A DNA stretch of 64,000 nucleotides from Antitrichia curtipendula (Eukaryota > Streptophyta > Bryopsida > Hypnales > Leucodontaceae), in contig OX579640.1 in NCBI GenBank assembly GCA_951230915.1, positions 24,200,981 to 24,264,980 on the forward strand. Direction: 5' to 3'. This document shows, piece by piece, positions 24,096 to 37,007 of the stretch; position 1 is the stretch's first letter, and every line of letters starts with the position of its first letter. The notes beneath the pieces are model-generated. The model saw only the letters and a program-made list of their open reading frames with translations. It had not been told where the DNA came from and made no database searches. The position numbers were made by a program, and so were the translations under genes.

Positions 24096-27000
24096 TCAGG
24101 AAAATCAAAACAATTGCAACAGTAGTGCGATGGCAATTACGTTTGTTCGCAATACAAAGATAAGATTGTTTCAAACGCAATGTAGTACTGCAACATTATC
24201 TTCTGTTGCAATGCTGTTTTTTTAGAGTTCTTGCAACAATATTGAAGTTGTATAGAATGTAGCAATTTATATTAGCAAACATGTTGTAATATTGAAACTA
24301 AGACTAAATTTTTCAATATTGTTTCATTTTTGACTTAGTATTGTTATAATATATTTTCAGTTTGGAATTGCAATTGAAACAATGTACAAGCATTAATGTT
24401 TCTACATTGCATCAATTATTGAATGATTTGAGTTTGTTGCAATATTGTTGCTAATTCTTTTTTTTTTACATTTAGTGAGCTAAATAAAAATTAAATAATT
24501 TTAATATCTATATATAATCCCTACCAATTTTTGACTATATTTTCACCAAAAACACTCCAACACTATCATTTCTGGTACAAGTCTAACATTTTAGAAAATA
24601 AACAATTTTGAACACATGTAATTGTAGGATCTTGTAAGTTGGTTTGAGAAGATGCGGAAAACATTTCAGAAATTTCCACCATGTGGATTGCAATATATTT
24701 ATGTTTAAATTGACAAAAATCTTTTTTTTTGGCACTACAAAAATAAGGCATCTGCACTTTCCAAGGTCACACTTATATGAAAAAATGTTCATGAAAAATG
24801 TCCATGTTGGAGGTGCATCTTTGAATTCATTCTTGAAGGCAAGTTGGCTACATGCTTGAAAAATTTTAGATCATTCGAAATTGTACAACATATTGGAAAA
24901 ATATAGTAAGTAGAGTAGGTAGAAAATAATTCAAAATATTAGAATGTTAAGGATTTAGTTATGAAATTGAAAAATGCCAATTCCAATGGTTGTAATGTTG
25001 TAATAAACAATTAACATCCTATGATTTTAATTATTTTCTAAAATATTGAAAATTGAGTTAAATAAATGACTTCAAAGTTTATTTTAGAGTAGAGAATCCA
25101 TATCTGCAAACTAAAATTGCTCATAACTTTTTATTTCATTGATCAAAATGGAATGATTAAAGGGTATCCACGCATATGTAAATCTAGAATACCAATATCA
25201 AATTATTTTTCTTAAAAAAGTGATTTTATTTTATTAGACCAAATTGCTCGCTCGGAAAAAAAAATTACATAGCATACAATAACTTTTAAGCATATAGTCA
25301 AAAGTTATGAAAGTTGTTGGGCCTTACAGCTATTCCTCATCCCTTTGTTTTGTGAAAATTTCAAATAAAAAATAAAGCATTATATACAAGAGCATTTATT
25401 TTTTCTAAAATTACAAATGTAAAAGTATGTCGAGTGGTTTGCCAAGTCAAAATTGTATTGATTCTAGTTCAAAACTGGATTTGCAAAAATGAAGTCATAG
25501 ATGTGAAGAACACAAAAATCTCACAACATCACCTTGCCAAGAGAACCTCCTTCCAAATCCATGCCAACAATTTTTTTGTAAAGAAATGATGATATTTTGT
25601 TTGTAATCAATTTTAAAGGAATTTTAAAATTTTCCTTTCAAAATTCATAAAAAAAAATATTGGTGATAGCATTGGTGAATCTACCCATATGGATGGAATC
25701 TAAAATTCAAAACCTAAAACTTTCATTAGTATATCAAGTCCAAAATATTCTTTCAAATAATACTTTGTAATGATTTTTTCCAAATCAACAATTCTAGAGA
25801 AGACTCTATACTTTTAGGAATTAAAAAATCATTGAAGAGCTTATTGCCTTTTCGAGACAGCTAAACTCCATGAAATAATTTTTTGTAAATTTTTGTAGGA
25901 AGTAAAATGGAATTGACATCTAACCCAAGTCGTTTTATATCTTTTAGACCTTAATGGAATTAGCTACAAATTGTTGAAGTTGAAACATAGCGCTCACTTC
26001 ACATTATAAAATCAAGATTTGGAATGGACACCGTTGCACACAACCTTAAAAAGAAATATCATGATCATTAATTTTCATAATCTGATTTTTGGTGGTAACA
26101 TTAGAATTTGAAAATGAAGACTTTGAAAAATTAAATTTACACTACACAAAATATGGAAACGCTACAATGTAAGTAAAAATGATTTTTTTTTTTTTAAAAC
26201 ATTGATCAGCACACTCTGTTTTGAACATTGTGATTCACTGTAGGTGGCACAACGTAATGGCATATGCACAAGGGAGGAGGTTCACTGAATCAGGAATCCC
26301 AAACAAGCAAGTTACAACTTGCCATCTGGCCAAGCGGATGGCGGGTGGTGGCTGGCAGGTGTGAAACACACTATGTGCATCACAACAGGCTAGAACAGGC
26401 GAGGGGAGGCTATGGTGATGGCGCACAAGGCGGTGCTCATGTGAGGACTCAATCGACGAGACCGAAGGAGACGCTCAAGCCAAGACAGAGGTGGGTGGCC
26501 CTCTCCGAAGCATCAATCAAGCGATGGCCACAAGGGTGCTGTGTGTGATGCTTTTTTGTTGTGGATTTTGGGGTTTTAGATAGCTTTCAGTTTGTAGGAA
26601 GGATCATCCCAAGATTTAGCGAAGCAGAAGAAGACGCGCACGGACGTGAGTGGAGAGTTGTTCAAGCGCCTCGGTGGGAAGTCATTCAAGTGACCTAGGT
26701 AGGGGAGTCATTCATGGATAGTAGTTTGTACAGTAATATTCTAGTTCACTGAACTTCATGGGGTGTCACCAGGAAGTGAGTCCATTCTTCAAGATTTATG
26801 ATGTACAGTGTCTCTTGAACCAAGTATGTCATAATTTTGATATTCTTTCGTGGTTTGTTGGTAGGAAATTGGTGTCTTTTGGAATCAGTTGCAAAGAAGC
26901 TGGAGAATTTTAGTTTCCTTCAACTCCAAATAGGTGGAAGTGGAGTTTGTAGAGGGTGTTAGGATTTAGAGGTGAAATCTTAGCCACAAGAACATTACAT

Positions 27001-27567
27001 ACTATTTTAGATTGTATCAAATTTGCATATCTAGCAATATATGCTATATATTGTTGTGATACATTTTGAAATACTGAAATCTAGTCCATTTGTATATATG
27101 AGCCTATTCAAAATTCTCCAACTTCAATTATAACAATATGCAACTCATTTGTACATTTACAAGTATTTGAAATCTACTACTATTAGGCATTTCAAAACGG
27201 GCAAATGTAGCCCTTTTGTATATATGAAGATAATTGCAATCTACAATAACAAGACATTTGAGATTGCCAAAATGTAGATTTCTAATACATTTACATCTGT
27301 TGCAGTTCATTTGCAATATTGAAAAATATCACTAACAGTACAAAGGCAATTATAAAATGGAAATTGCAACAAATCAATGTATGATTTGAATAAAATATAA
27401 CTATAAGTATTGAAAGAGTATTGTTTCAAACCAAATTATAATACCTCATCTATATTGCATCAATATTACAGTTCCTAATTGTAAGCAGTTTTGTTGCAAA
27501 TTGAAACAATATTATACTGTTAAGTAATGTAGTTAGTATTGCAACAATACTGCAACAGTATTGTTAA
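24096..27567. other. Intergenic, AT-rich, repeat-derived
   Basis: From 24100 to 24450 and again from 27300 to 27567 the DNA is full of TTGCAACAATATTG-type blocks related to MITE-B but without clear ends. The part 25405-25823 is a dispersed repeat also found inside the SABATH pseudogene. A GC-richer island at 26230-26700 has no recognisable ORF. Confidence 0.5.
25405..25823 (+). repeat. Dispersed repeat, copy 1
   Basis: It aligns by eye with 29745-30165 over about 420 bp. Shared blocks include ATTCTAGTTCAAAACTGGAT (ACTCTAGTTCAAAACTAGAT in the other copy), GCATTGGTGAATCTA (ACATTGGTGAATCTA) and AATACTTTGTAATGATTTTT. Neither copy has an ORF, clear terminal repeats or a visible target duplication, so its class is unknown. 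Confidence 0.7.
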
Positions 27568-27884
27568 GGGCAATTTCGTTAAAATGGCGAAATTCCGTAA
27601 CTTTGGCAGTTTTCACAGTTCAGAGCGGCCGCTCTGAAATGTTCAACTGTCCTAGATTTCTGAAATCTAAACCATTTATAGATTTCTGAAATCTACAATA
27701 GTCATAGATGTTTCTTTCAAAGTTCAAACCGCGCGATTTGAAATGTACATTTGTGCTAGATTTCAGAAATCTATAAATGGTTTAGATTTATGTAATCTAT
27801 ACCCCTCGTAGATGTCACTTTTGCAGTTCAAAGTGGCCGCTCTGAAAATGGCATACGGAATACCGCCATTTTAACGAAATTGCC
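27568..27884 (+). mobile_element. MITE-A, fourth copy
   Basis: It starts GGGCAATTTCGTTAAAATGG and ends CCGCCATTTTAACGAAATTG, about 317 bp. It carries GAGCGGCCGCTCTGA near the left end, and its sequence is a near-identical inverse of 1575-1892. It is inserted into MITE-B-like DNA, so it arrived later than that DNA. Confidence 0.85.
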
Positions 27885-28735
27885 GTTTGTTTCAGTTCTT
27901 GATTTTTTCCTGATGTGAGAATAGGACATCTGGATGAACAAGAATGACAACGTCGGTGGCTGGCAGGTTTGTGCTGTTCCTTTGCAATGATACCAAAAAT
28001 GTGCAGCGCACAAATCCAAGTTTTACAGAAGGGCCAAGATGCGATTGTTTCTTTTGCTGATATCATAATTTCCTCGTGACGTGTGTAAACGTGGTAACTG
28101 TCGTCATTGGTACGTAGGCCTTCTTCTATCTGCTTCGAAGAAGCTGTTCGTACAAATGGGGTATCTGCTTTTCTAACACTCTGACTCATTGATTCCGCAT
28201 TTTCTGCTGCTTGTCAGAATGTTGCATGAGTGAGAATAGGATAGATGAACAAGAATGACAACGTCGGTGGCTTCGATATACTCCAGAACTCGTCTGAGTG
28301 CATGGTGCCCGGGACTGGCGATGAGGTACTTGTCTTCTTCCGAGTTTGGAGCGTTACTGTAGGATCAACTCACTTTGTGATCATGCCCTCAAAGGGTAAA
28401 GTTTGAAAGCAAAAATGATTGCATAAATGTTCATGAAAAAATTAAATCCGGCAGAATAAAAAGCTACCCAATTCACACAGGCAAGCAGGATAGGAAGTCT
28501 CCTACTCTCGTTGGTACAGAAGCCAGTTTCTTCTCCGCTCTACGTACGATATCCAGATAGCTTATTAACTCCCTATAAGTAAGACTTAAAGTTACCTTTA
28601 TGAAAACGTGCTTCAAATTGGGGTCAACTTCTCTGTGCATACTTGACAGTATAAAGAGAGGATGCACAAATTAAAGACGAATTCTATTGTAGTTTGCAGC
28701 ACTATCGAATTGCATATACGTGAGTTGTTATAGCT
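27885..28735 (+). repeat. SABATH upstream module, attached to pseudogene copy 2
   Basis: Positions 28000-28280 match the modules at 35200-35485, at 23341 and (inverted) upstream of the intact gene. The last 50 bases before the ATG, including GCAGCACTATCGAATTGCAT, are the same as before the copy at 35536. The stretch between about 28290 and 28680 is not shared with the third copy. Confidence 0.7.
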
Positions 28736-30881
28736 ATGGATGATGCAGCAGCAGGTGGAGGTGAGGTTCATGGTGATACGACGACCAGACGTGGAGACGA
28801 AGAGAAAACGATGAAGGTTGCACGTGCCATAGCTGGGATGGCGAGTGGCACAGGAGAGTTCAGCTACACCAGAAACTCGTCGATGCAATCTCAATCCATA
28901 AATATCGTGAAGCCGATCTTGGAGCAAGAGATTCAGGAGCTGGAACTGTTTTAAGGACTGAAGCGGGAGCGCGATTCGTATGGCTGAGTTCGGATGCTCC
29001 GTGGGAGCGAATACTCTTGGGTATGCGGAGATCTGTTACCGCAATGTGTGCCGAGCAAGGTCGAGCAATGGGAGGAAAATTCCTGCTGAGGTGCAGTACT
29101 TCTTCTGTGACTTGCCTTCCAATGATTTCAACACTTTGTTCCTTCAAGTGGAGAACTGGAGAAAAACGCAAGCGAGCATGGAGGATTTCTATGTCACGGC
29201 AGTCCCGGGATCATTCCATGGACGCCTCTTTCCCAGGGGAAGTCTGCATGTCGCAATCTCTTCCTCTGCGGTTCATTGGATGTCAAAGGTAACCGTACTT
29301 TACTTGCAGTTTTCCAGTGTAACTGAGAAATGTAGTTCCATTGTCAAAATTATTGTCGGTCACGGCATAAACTATGACAAGCTGAACGAAATCAGCGCAG
29401 TAGACTTGATCAAGCTTTCTCATGCATTGCGTGGCTATTGCTCTGTTGCCCAGGTGCCTGCTGCGGTGTTGGACCAATCTTCGCCCGCTTATAACAAGGG
29501 GAGAGTGTGGATACAAGACAACAAGAATGTTGCAGCAGTTCAAGCAGGCTGCGAGACAAGATCTTCGTAATTTCTTGCTATCTCGAGCAGATGAAGTCGT
29601 CTCCGGTGGTCTTGTTCTTTTTTACGCTTCTGGTCGTGCGGACGGACACCATCCAGAGACTCAATGGCCTAAGGAGGTGGAGTATGCGGGGCCTTTTATT
29701 AAAGTCTTTGAGGCGACATGGGAAGAACTTGTCCTTGAAATATTTTTCTAAAATTTTAAATGTGGAAGTACGTCAAGTGGTTGATCAAGCCAAAATTGCA
29801 TTGACTCTAGTTCAAAACTAGATTTGCAAAAAAGAGGTCACAAATTTAAAGAACATAAAAATTTCAACAAACCACCATGTTAAGAGAAACTCATTTCAAA
29901 TCCATTCCAACAAGTTTTACTTAGAAAATAATGATGTTTTATTTGTAATCAAAGATGGATGGAATTTTTTTAATTCATTTAAAAATTAAAAAAATAATAT
30001 TGGTAATAACATTGGTGAATCTAACCTTACAGATGGAATCTAAAATTCAAAATATATAACTTTTATTCTTAAATCAATTCCAAAATATTCTTCCAAATAA
30101 TACTTTGTAATGATTTTTTCCAAATTGTCAATTCTAAAGAAGATTCTCAATGTTTAGGGGTTGAAAGCAAATAAAGATTAATAATTAACAAGTTACAATT
30201 ATTTGAGCAATACTGTTCACTAAACTCATCCCATATGCATGAGTTTGATAATATTAGGATTTCAAGATTCCACGGGAAGTTTGTTCGTTGGAATAATGGT
30301 CACCAGCATGTTATCATTGTTTTCAAGAGATGTCTGATTTTCTTTAGACACCAAAACTTTCTGCATGTTTTAACAATTACTTAGGCTCTCCCCCCATAGA
30401 AGACTCAATGAAGAGATTCTGAGCCTGCAGAGTTATGTCACATGCATAGCAGGTTGATCTAGTCCATCACATTTCCATGACTTTCTTCCCAATTTATGGC
30501 GAGGTTTCAATGCAGGGTATAATAGAGGAAGAGAGAAGAGATACCTTCAATGTTCCGCTTTATTGTTACAACGTGGAGGACGTGAAAGTAGTTGCAGAGT
30601 CCACAAATGTTTTTCACATCAAACGATGTGAGATTAAATGCCAAACCAATTTACCGCCAAATGAAGCAGAGCAAATTCTTGCTAACCCTGAGGCATATGG
30701 CCTATTCATGAAAAATTTCACGAGGAGTGTATTGAATTCGATCATGGTGGAGCATATTGGTGAAGAGAAATGCCATGAGTTTTTTGCACGCTTTGAGAGA
30801 ATTGCTGCTAGGGTTGCACGGGAGAAGAGAGTGTTCAATGTGCCCATGGAATGTATATTGGCTGTTTTGATCCGAAAATAG
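28736..30881 (+). pseudogene. SABATH methyltransferase pseudogene, copy 2
   Basis: The exon equivalents are 28736-29288, 29454-about 29749 and 30516-30881, in the order of the intact gene. Lesions: after ELELF an extra T gives GTTTTAAGG and a stop. The next Trp codon is TGA. A short deletion near 29540 shifts the frame within AAVQA...AARQD. The second intron's donor is AT instead of GT at about 29750. Intron 2 then holds a 420-bp dispersed repeat. The third exon (GIIEEERRDTFNVPLY to VLIRK) is still open and well conserved, so decay is fairly recent. Its N-terminus has only one copy of the EEKTMKVARAIAGM unit. A truncated product cannot be excluded but would lack the catalytic domain. Confidence 0.9.
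29745..30165 (+). repeat. Dispersed repeat, copy 2, inside pseudogene intron
   Basis: This is the second copy of the unclassified repeat at 25405-25823, in the same orientation. It begins almost exactly where exon 2 of the pseudogene ends, so its insertion or associated rearrangement may have destroyed the splice donor. Confidence 0.65.
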
Positions 30882-33800
30882 TTTTTTTTAATCCAAAAAT
30901 ATATCCAGGGAGGATTTGAGAGAAAATTCACAAGATCGAGTATTTGTATCAAAGCCTCCCTAGGTCTAAGGCCTTTACATCTTTTAGTAGATTGTGAATT
31001 GTTGCAACTAGAAGATTGATTAATAATTTTGGCCATGTGGCTTTGCATATGCATTATTTTTTATTATTATATTGTGGCAATAAGTGGCAGAGATTGAATT
31101 ATATATTTTTATTATTACTTTGTTTTGAAGATGGTAGTGAAGGGGCTTTTTTGGACGTGAACATATCTTCCTAAGTATCCTCAATACAAGGATGATTAGT
31201 TAGTAGCTATAGTACTACTATGGGATTATTATAGTATATTTAGCATGTTGGATTGTGAGCGCATCAATTTCAAAAGTGTCTTTTTGGCAATGTGTAGTAG
31301 AGATTAAGTTCTATAATACATTGATATTAGTATTTCATTTTGAAGATAGCAATAAAGATCCTTTGTATTTCCATGGTATTATTTGTTTCTTGTTCCAATC
31401 CTACCTTCTTTTTTTTTTTGGTAATGAGGAGTTTACATCTTCTCTACATAGATCTATATCAATGCATTGTTGTATTTAAATGTTACTCTCTTTGGGTTGG
31501 TTGAATATTATATTGAGAACTCTTACTTTGAATATTGTTGGGCTCATATGAACATCTTTCTATTAGAAATGGTAGGACATTCTATGTTAGGAGGTATTAA
31601 GAAAATGTGAGACTTCCAATGTAAAAACAATCTAAAATGTTTGTAACATAGAGAGTTGTTGTTATTTATAATTGAAATTTTAATTTTCTAAATTTTTTTG
31701 ATATATTATAGTCTCGATTTGTTGGATTGTCTCAATTTAATGAACGATGTTATATGCTAAATTTAGGTAGATAATTAAAATAAACTGCAAATATTCTTGT
31801 TTTAATGAATATGGCCTTAATTATGCTTGTTGAAGACAAATCTGGAGAAGAAATGCAAACATTAGAGCAACAATATATGTAAATACAGTGACCGCATTTT
31901 CTATAAAATCTATATTTTCTTTGCATTGTTGCTTGACAAGACTCTAGACACCTTCCTAGGCACCAAGTTTTCAGTGTCTAATGAAAGTAGCTCAAAGCAA
32001 TAGGCCAAAAGGTCAATACTTGAATCTAAATGTAAAGCCCTCCTAATTAGGTTTCTCTTTGATTTGAAAATAGGTCCAAGGAGGATTTGAGACTTATACT
32101 TGATATCATTCAGTAGTCAAATTTCAAAAGGTGAAGTTGAAACTACTTGAAGATATTGCTCTAGTAGATCAACAAAAAAGCCTTGAATCGATGCTTGCAA
32201 CCACACTCAAGTGAAAAATCAATAATATCCAGAAAAGTCCCAGAAAGGGAAACAATATTGTATAGTGCCCTCTAGAAAGTAAGGTAACCTCTATGAAGTT
32301 TTTGCACAAATAGGAATATGCTAAATCCATTAGTTTATTGAATATAGATGATAATTTTCTAACAAATAAGTCATTGTTACATTCCTCAAAATATGAGCTT
32401 CCCAAATTCCAAAAAATCTTCTTCAGATTAGCTTGCAAATTTGAACTAGGAGATAGAATGTGAAAAGTATACCATGCAATATAGTCATAGGGGGTACCTT
32501 ACTTTCTAGAGGGCATTGTACAATTCTTTACAGTATAGTACCCTCACAAATGATTGCTTTACTCTCTTCCCTTTTTACGAAGAAGAAGTAGCAATCTTTT
32601 TGGTTTGGAAGGGCATTGTTCAACCTACTAGATGCGCAACAACAAGCATTGCGCATTGAAGTTAACCCGTGGAGATCATTGCCTCGATGGGAGGTACTCA
32701 TGCAAATATAATTCAATTTTTGGAATAATAGGTGTATTATTTGTTTCTACAACAACAAAGAAAGTCATCCATTGGACACTTTGTTTGAGGGTTAAATTGT
32801 ACGATGCACCAAGAAGATGTACTTCAATTAGCTTGCTTCCCTCATATTATTTACATAATTCTTTGTAAAATTTTGGTCAAAATTTTGCCCCCAAAATAAG
32901 GATTGGTTGAAGGTTTACCAATCAAATTAACCATGTAGTGGTATTGTGGACACTAAGTATCCGATGGATGACTTCACTTGGCACTATAGGATGGAAAAAT
33001 TATTTTTTCATCCAATTTATTTATTTGGAGGTTACTTGAGTACATTTTCAATGAATAGTATTGCAAAGTCCTTCATCATGGTCTTATTGACTTTTTTGAA
33101 GAAAAAGATGCTCAATCCACGGATCACCCTTGCAGGTCCAAAGTTCATATTGCTATAAAATATTAAAATTTATATATATTTGAAAAACTCATAAATTTCA
33201 ATATTTCATAGCATTATGAACTTTGGACCTATAACCATGGTTTGTTAAATTTTTAATTTTAGAATGACACCATAACTTTTGTTTATACCATAATGTTCTA
33301 CACTATAATATACATCTATGGTGAAAATTTCATATTTTTTTAGTATATTTTTTATTTGATATGAATTTTCTTCATTTCTTTCTTAAGAAACTCATAGTGA
33401 TTTCAAATTTTCCATCATGCATTGTCTGTTGTAAATGAAGTTCACATACAATGTGCTTCTTCCAAGATGATATTTGAATATCACTAAAGGTCTATATGCA
33501 ATGCAATTGATGACAACTACTCCATCAATATATGGTAGAACCACCCATAGTCCACCACTTAAGCAATTCTGTGCATGTTCTAGAGTAGTAGAAGGCAATA
33601 TAAATTTACCACCTTGTAGAAAGATAGAAATGATGGGCAATGCCAATTTTTTTTGATTTTTTTCCTTAAATTCAAATTACTATGATTTCTGGAAGCCCAG
33701 AGTTGGCCTCAACCCATACCCAATATATAGTCTTCCAATTCCGATCATTCCATAACTACTTTTGTGCTCATTGCTTCCTATTTTCTTGCTCATTACATCA

Positions 33801-35106
33801 AGACATGTGTCATGACATTATAGTGCCAACTTTGCAAAGGAGAAAAAATCACATTCCAAACTTTGGTTGGAACCTATTCGAGCCTTGGTTGGAAATAGTT
33901 GCACCCTGCAAATTGGATATTGATGCCTGGTTGGTAATGGATGGATCTACCATACTTAGGATCCCATCCATCACCCATTGAAGAAGTGAAGTCTACATCT
34001 AATATATTTTTGAAAATGAATTGTGTTGAAGTTATGTGAGGCTCAATTCCACTGAGTAAGTCCATCATTACATATACGCATGTATCAATTTAGAAGTGTA
34101 CCTCTAGATCTAAGATTTGGCTTCATGGCAGCTAAGAAGTTAGTCCTCATCCGACATCTAAATTCCTCTTATGTAGCCATGTGAAGCAATGGCCAATCAA
34201 AGTCTCCAAAACTAGGTAAGGGAACTCTTAAAATCTTGCCAAAAGATGCACGGCCAAGACCAGGTACAAATCTCTGATGTGACCACACTGTTTCAAAATG
34301 AGAATACAGTCTACCAACAATCTCTCGAAATGACACTCCCTGTTATGACGATCAATTCTTGCTTCAAGCAATACACATGTGACTGTAAGTTATTTTTATG
34401 ACTAATCCATGCCTACAACCTTGAAATTAGGACTTCCCAAACACATCATAATATCATAATAGAGATCAAATAGACGTACTTACAATTACATTTCCCCTTT
34501 GGAATCTTCTACAGTAGCTTTAAATGCAGCTGATGATGCATGTAAACATGTTGAGTTCTAACAAGAGATACGACGTCCGATCCTTTATTCATACGGAATT
34601 TCAGAACCCTAGCCTTCCAGGATCCTCGAAAATCAAATGCGCGCACCGTACCGTACTTTGCAGAATCCTTTATCCACACGCCTTGCTTCCTGTAATCCAA
34701 GAACCAATGCTAATCTTTGTAGCTACATAGTTTCCACCCTCATCTTTGATATTGTAAGACCAAATAGATTCAACTGAAGTGCGGGGCTTCATTTTTTTGC
34801 CAAATGAGAATCAACGCATAACTCAACATTTGCTCTAAAATGTGCACCGAACCAAACCGACGTTAAACCCGAACGCCTCTGCTAGAGTACCTTCTGCTAC
34901 CTTCGGAAGAAGAAGAGAAGAAGCCCGGGAAGCTGAACCGTCCCCAATATCGGGACGGTCGGGACGACCCGTGCTGAAGCCCACGTCGGGCACATGGAGA
35001 TCTTCTGTTCACAAGTGCGCACAACCTGGAGAACGTTTGTTCACAGACAAGCATAATGGCGGTCCTCGCGACTCCCGAGGCTCAATTCTTCTCTGATGTG
35101 ACAGCC
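30882..35106. other. Intergenic, no convincing gene
   Basis: Only short ORFs without domains were found. A hairpin lies at 33134-33230. A GC-richer patch at 34840-35100 has no recognisable product. The TACCTTACTTTCTAGAGGGC block near 32495 is inverted at about 32270 (GCCCTCTAGAAAGTAAGGTA), so the pair may bound an unidentified 240-bp element. Confidence 0.45.
33134..33230. repeat. Hairpin-forming inverted repeat
   Basis: AGGTCCAAAGTTCATA is mirrored by TATGAACTTTGGACCT, and the arms extend inward through GCTAT(A/G)AAATATT blocks to about 35-40 bp each with few mismatches. No ORF. It may be a tiny fold-back element. Confidence 0.7.
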
Positions 35107-35535
35107 TTTTGAGATTCGAAGTCAAGCAGGTAGGTCAAACAGGTAGGTCAAGCAGTGATGCTCGCTTATATATATATATATATATATATAAAACGTGTAG
35201 TACACAAATCGAAGCATCAGAGAAGGGCCAAGATGCGATGTTCCTTGGTGATGCAGTCCCATAATTGTCTCACTGACAGAAGGTATCATGTGCCCTCTGT
35301 AAACGGAATAACTGCACATCAATGACAGAAGTTCTTCTATCCGCTTCAAGCGAGCTGTTCGTACGAACCGGGTATCTGCTCTTCTAACACTCTGACTCAT
35401 TGATTCCGCATATTCTGGTTCTTGTCATCGATCACGTTGCGTGAGTGATAATAGGATTGATGGACAAGAATGACACCGTGGCTTCGACACAGTTTGCAGC
35501 ACTATCGAATTGCATATACGTGAGTTGTTATAGCT
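35107..35535 (+). repeat. SABATH upstream module, attached to pseudogene copy 3
   Basis: TTTTGAGATTCGAAGTCAAG and the CAGGTAGGTCAA repeats match the inverse of 5226-5300 upstream of the intact gene. The remainder matches 28010-28280. A (TA)n tract lies at 35166-35191. Confidence 0.75.
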
Positions 35536-36000
35536 ATGGATGATGCAGCAGCAGGTGGAGGTGAGGTTCATGGTGATACGACGACCAGACGTGGAGACGA
35601 AGAGAAAACGATGAAGGTTGCACGTGCCATAGCTGGGATGGCGGGTGGCGTAGGAGAGGTCAGCTACACCAGAAACTCATTGATACAATCCCAATCCATA
35701 AATATCTTGAAGCCGATCTTGGAGCGAGAGATTAAGGAGCTGGAACTGTTTTAAGGACTGAAGCGGGAGCGCGATTCGTATGGCTGAGTTCGGATGCTCC
35801 GTGGGAGCGAATACTCTTGGGTATGCGGAGATCTGTTACCGCAATGTGTGCCGAGCAAGGTTGAGCAGTGGGAGGAAAATTCCTGCTGAGGTGCAGTACT
35901 TCTTCTGTGACTTGCCTTCCAATGATTTCAACACTTTGTTCCTTCAAGTGGAGGACTGGAGAAAAACGCAAGCGAGCATGGAGGATTTCTATGTCACGGA
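35536..36000 (+). pseudogene. SABATH methyltransferase pseudogene, copy 3, truncated
   Basis: It covers only the first two thirds of exon 1, from the ATG to EDFYVT, and then runs into unrelated sequence at about 35999. It carries the same extra T and the same TGA-for-TGG change as copy 2 (GTTTTAAGGACTGAAGCGGG), plus its own changes in the N-terminal part. It is therefore a duplicate of an already dead copy. Confidence 0.9.
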
Positions 36001-37007
36001 ATGCATTAAAAGTTAACCTGTGTCATGCTTAAGAATCATTCCCTTAACAAAAACTAAAACTGAACAAATGTGGTAACTACCAAGTCTCTCTGTGTGATGC
36101 AACAAACTTCAATTCTGATCCCATATCAGGGTCTATGTGCAAGCATGTCATCAATCTTCCCCGACGCTGCTCCTAACCGTTTTTTCACTGTAGCTGAAGA
36201 CGTCTTTCAAGGCAGAAGAGACTAAAGGCGCAAGGGACCCATCGTCTAGACACCTGTTGTCAACACCTAATCTATTCATACTTGGTTGGACTCACAACCA
36301 AGAGCTATAAGCATGACTTAGGAAACTGTCTCATGACTTTTGAATGGAAATGGACTTGTCCAGTGAAAGTGGTCTACAACCTCACTTTGAAACTGCGTAA
36401 AAAATTAACGCATAGTGATAAACCTTGGATCAAAACAAAATTGGCTTCAATACCAAAAGACCTCTCCACAGCTCTATGCATCTCCAAGTAGCACTCCTAC
36501 ATATTCTCAAATGCTTGAAGTAACGCAACTAGAGTCCTTTACCTGTTGATCATATGCTCCATCGTTACTCGTCCAGGCATAACCAGTTATCATACGAAGT
36601 TTGGAACCCAAACAAGGCACTTTTCTTGTCCATTCCCCTTCAGTTATCATATCACCGCATCGTGAGAACACACATCTTGAGTACTCGTATCAAGCTCAGA
36701 TTGATTTTCCACTAGAGGTATCATTCCAACAGGAGTTGGATGCTTGCATGCTCCGTGATGCTCCCATTCTACTCTGCTTCATACTGCAATAAATGTAGAA
36801 TGAAGGCAGACGACCTTCATTGCTCCAATCCAGACTCCCGACTAACATGAACAAACACTCCAGCACAATGCACAATGCAGAGAAAAACTCGTTCAATATC
36901 AACAGAAGTAACACCTTTCTACAATCAACAAATGCAACAACTTTCTACAATGGCCTCGCATTAATGCAAGCCAGAGCAGAATCTGATCTACCGAGCTGTA
37001 AGACGAT
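36001..37007. other. Intergenic; includes probable 3'UTR of the Lys/Glu-rich gene
   Basis: No recognisable ORF. The last few hundred bases should hold the 3'UTR of the minus-strand gene ending at 37008, but I could not place its poly(A) site. Confidence 0.4.
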
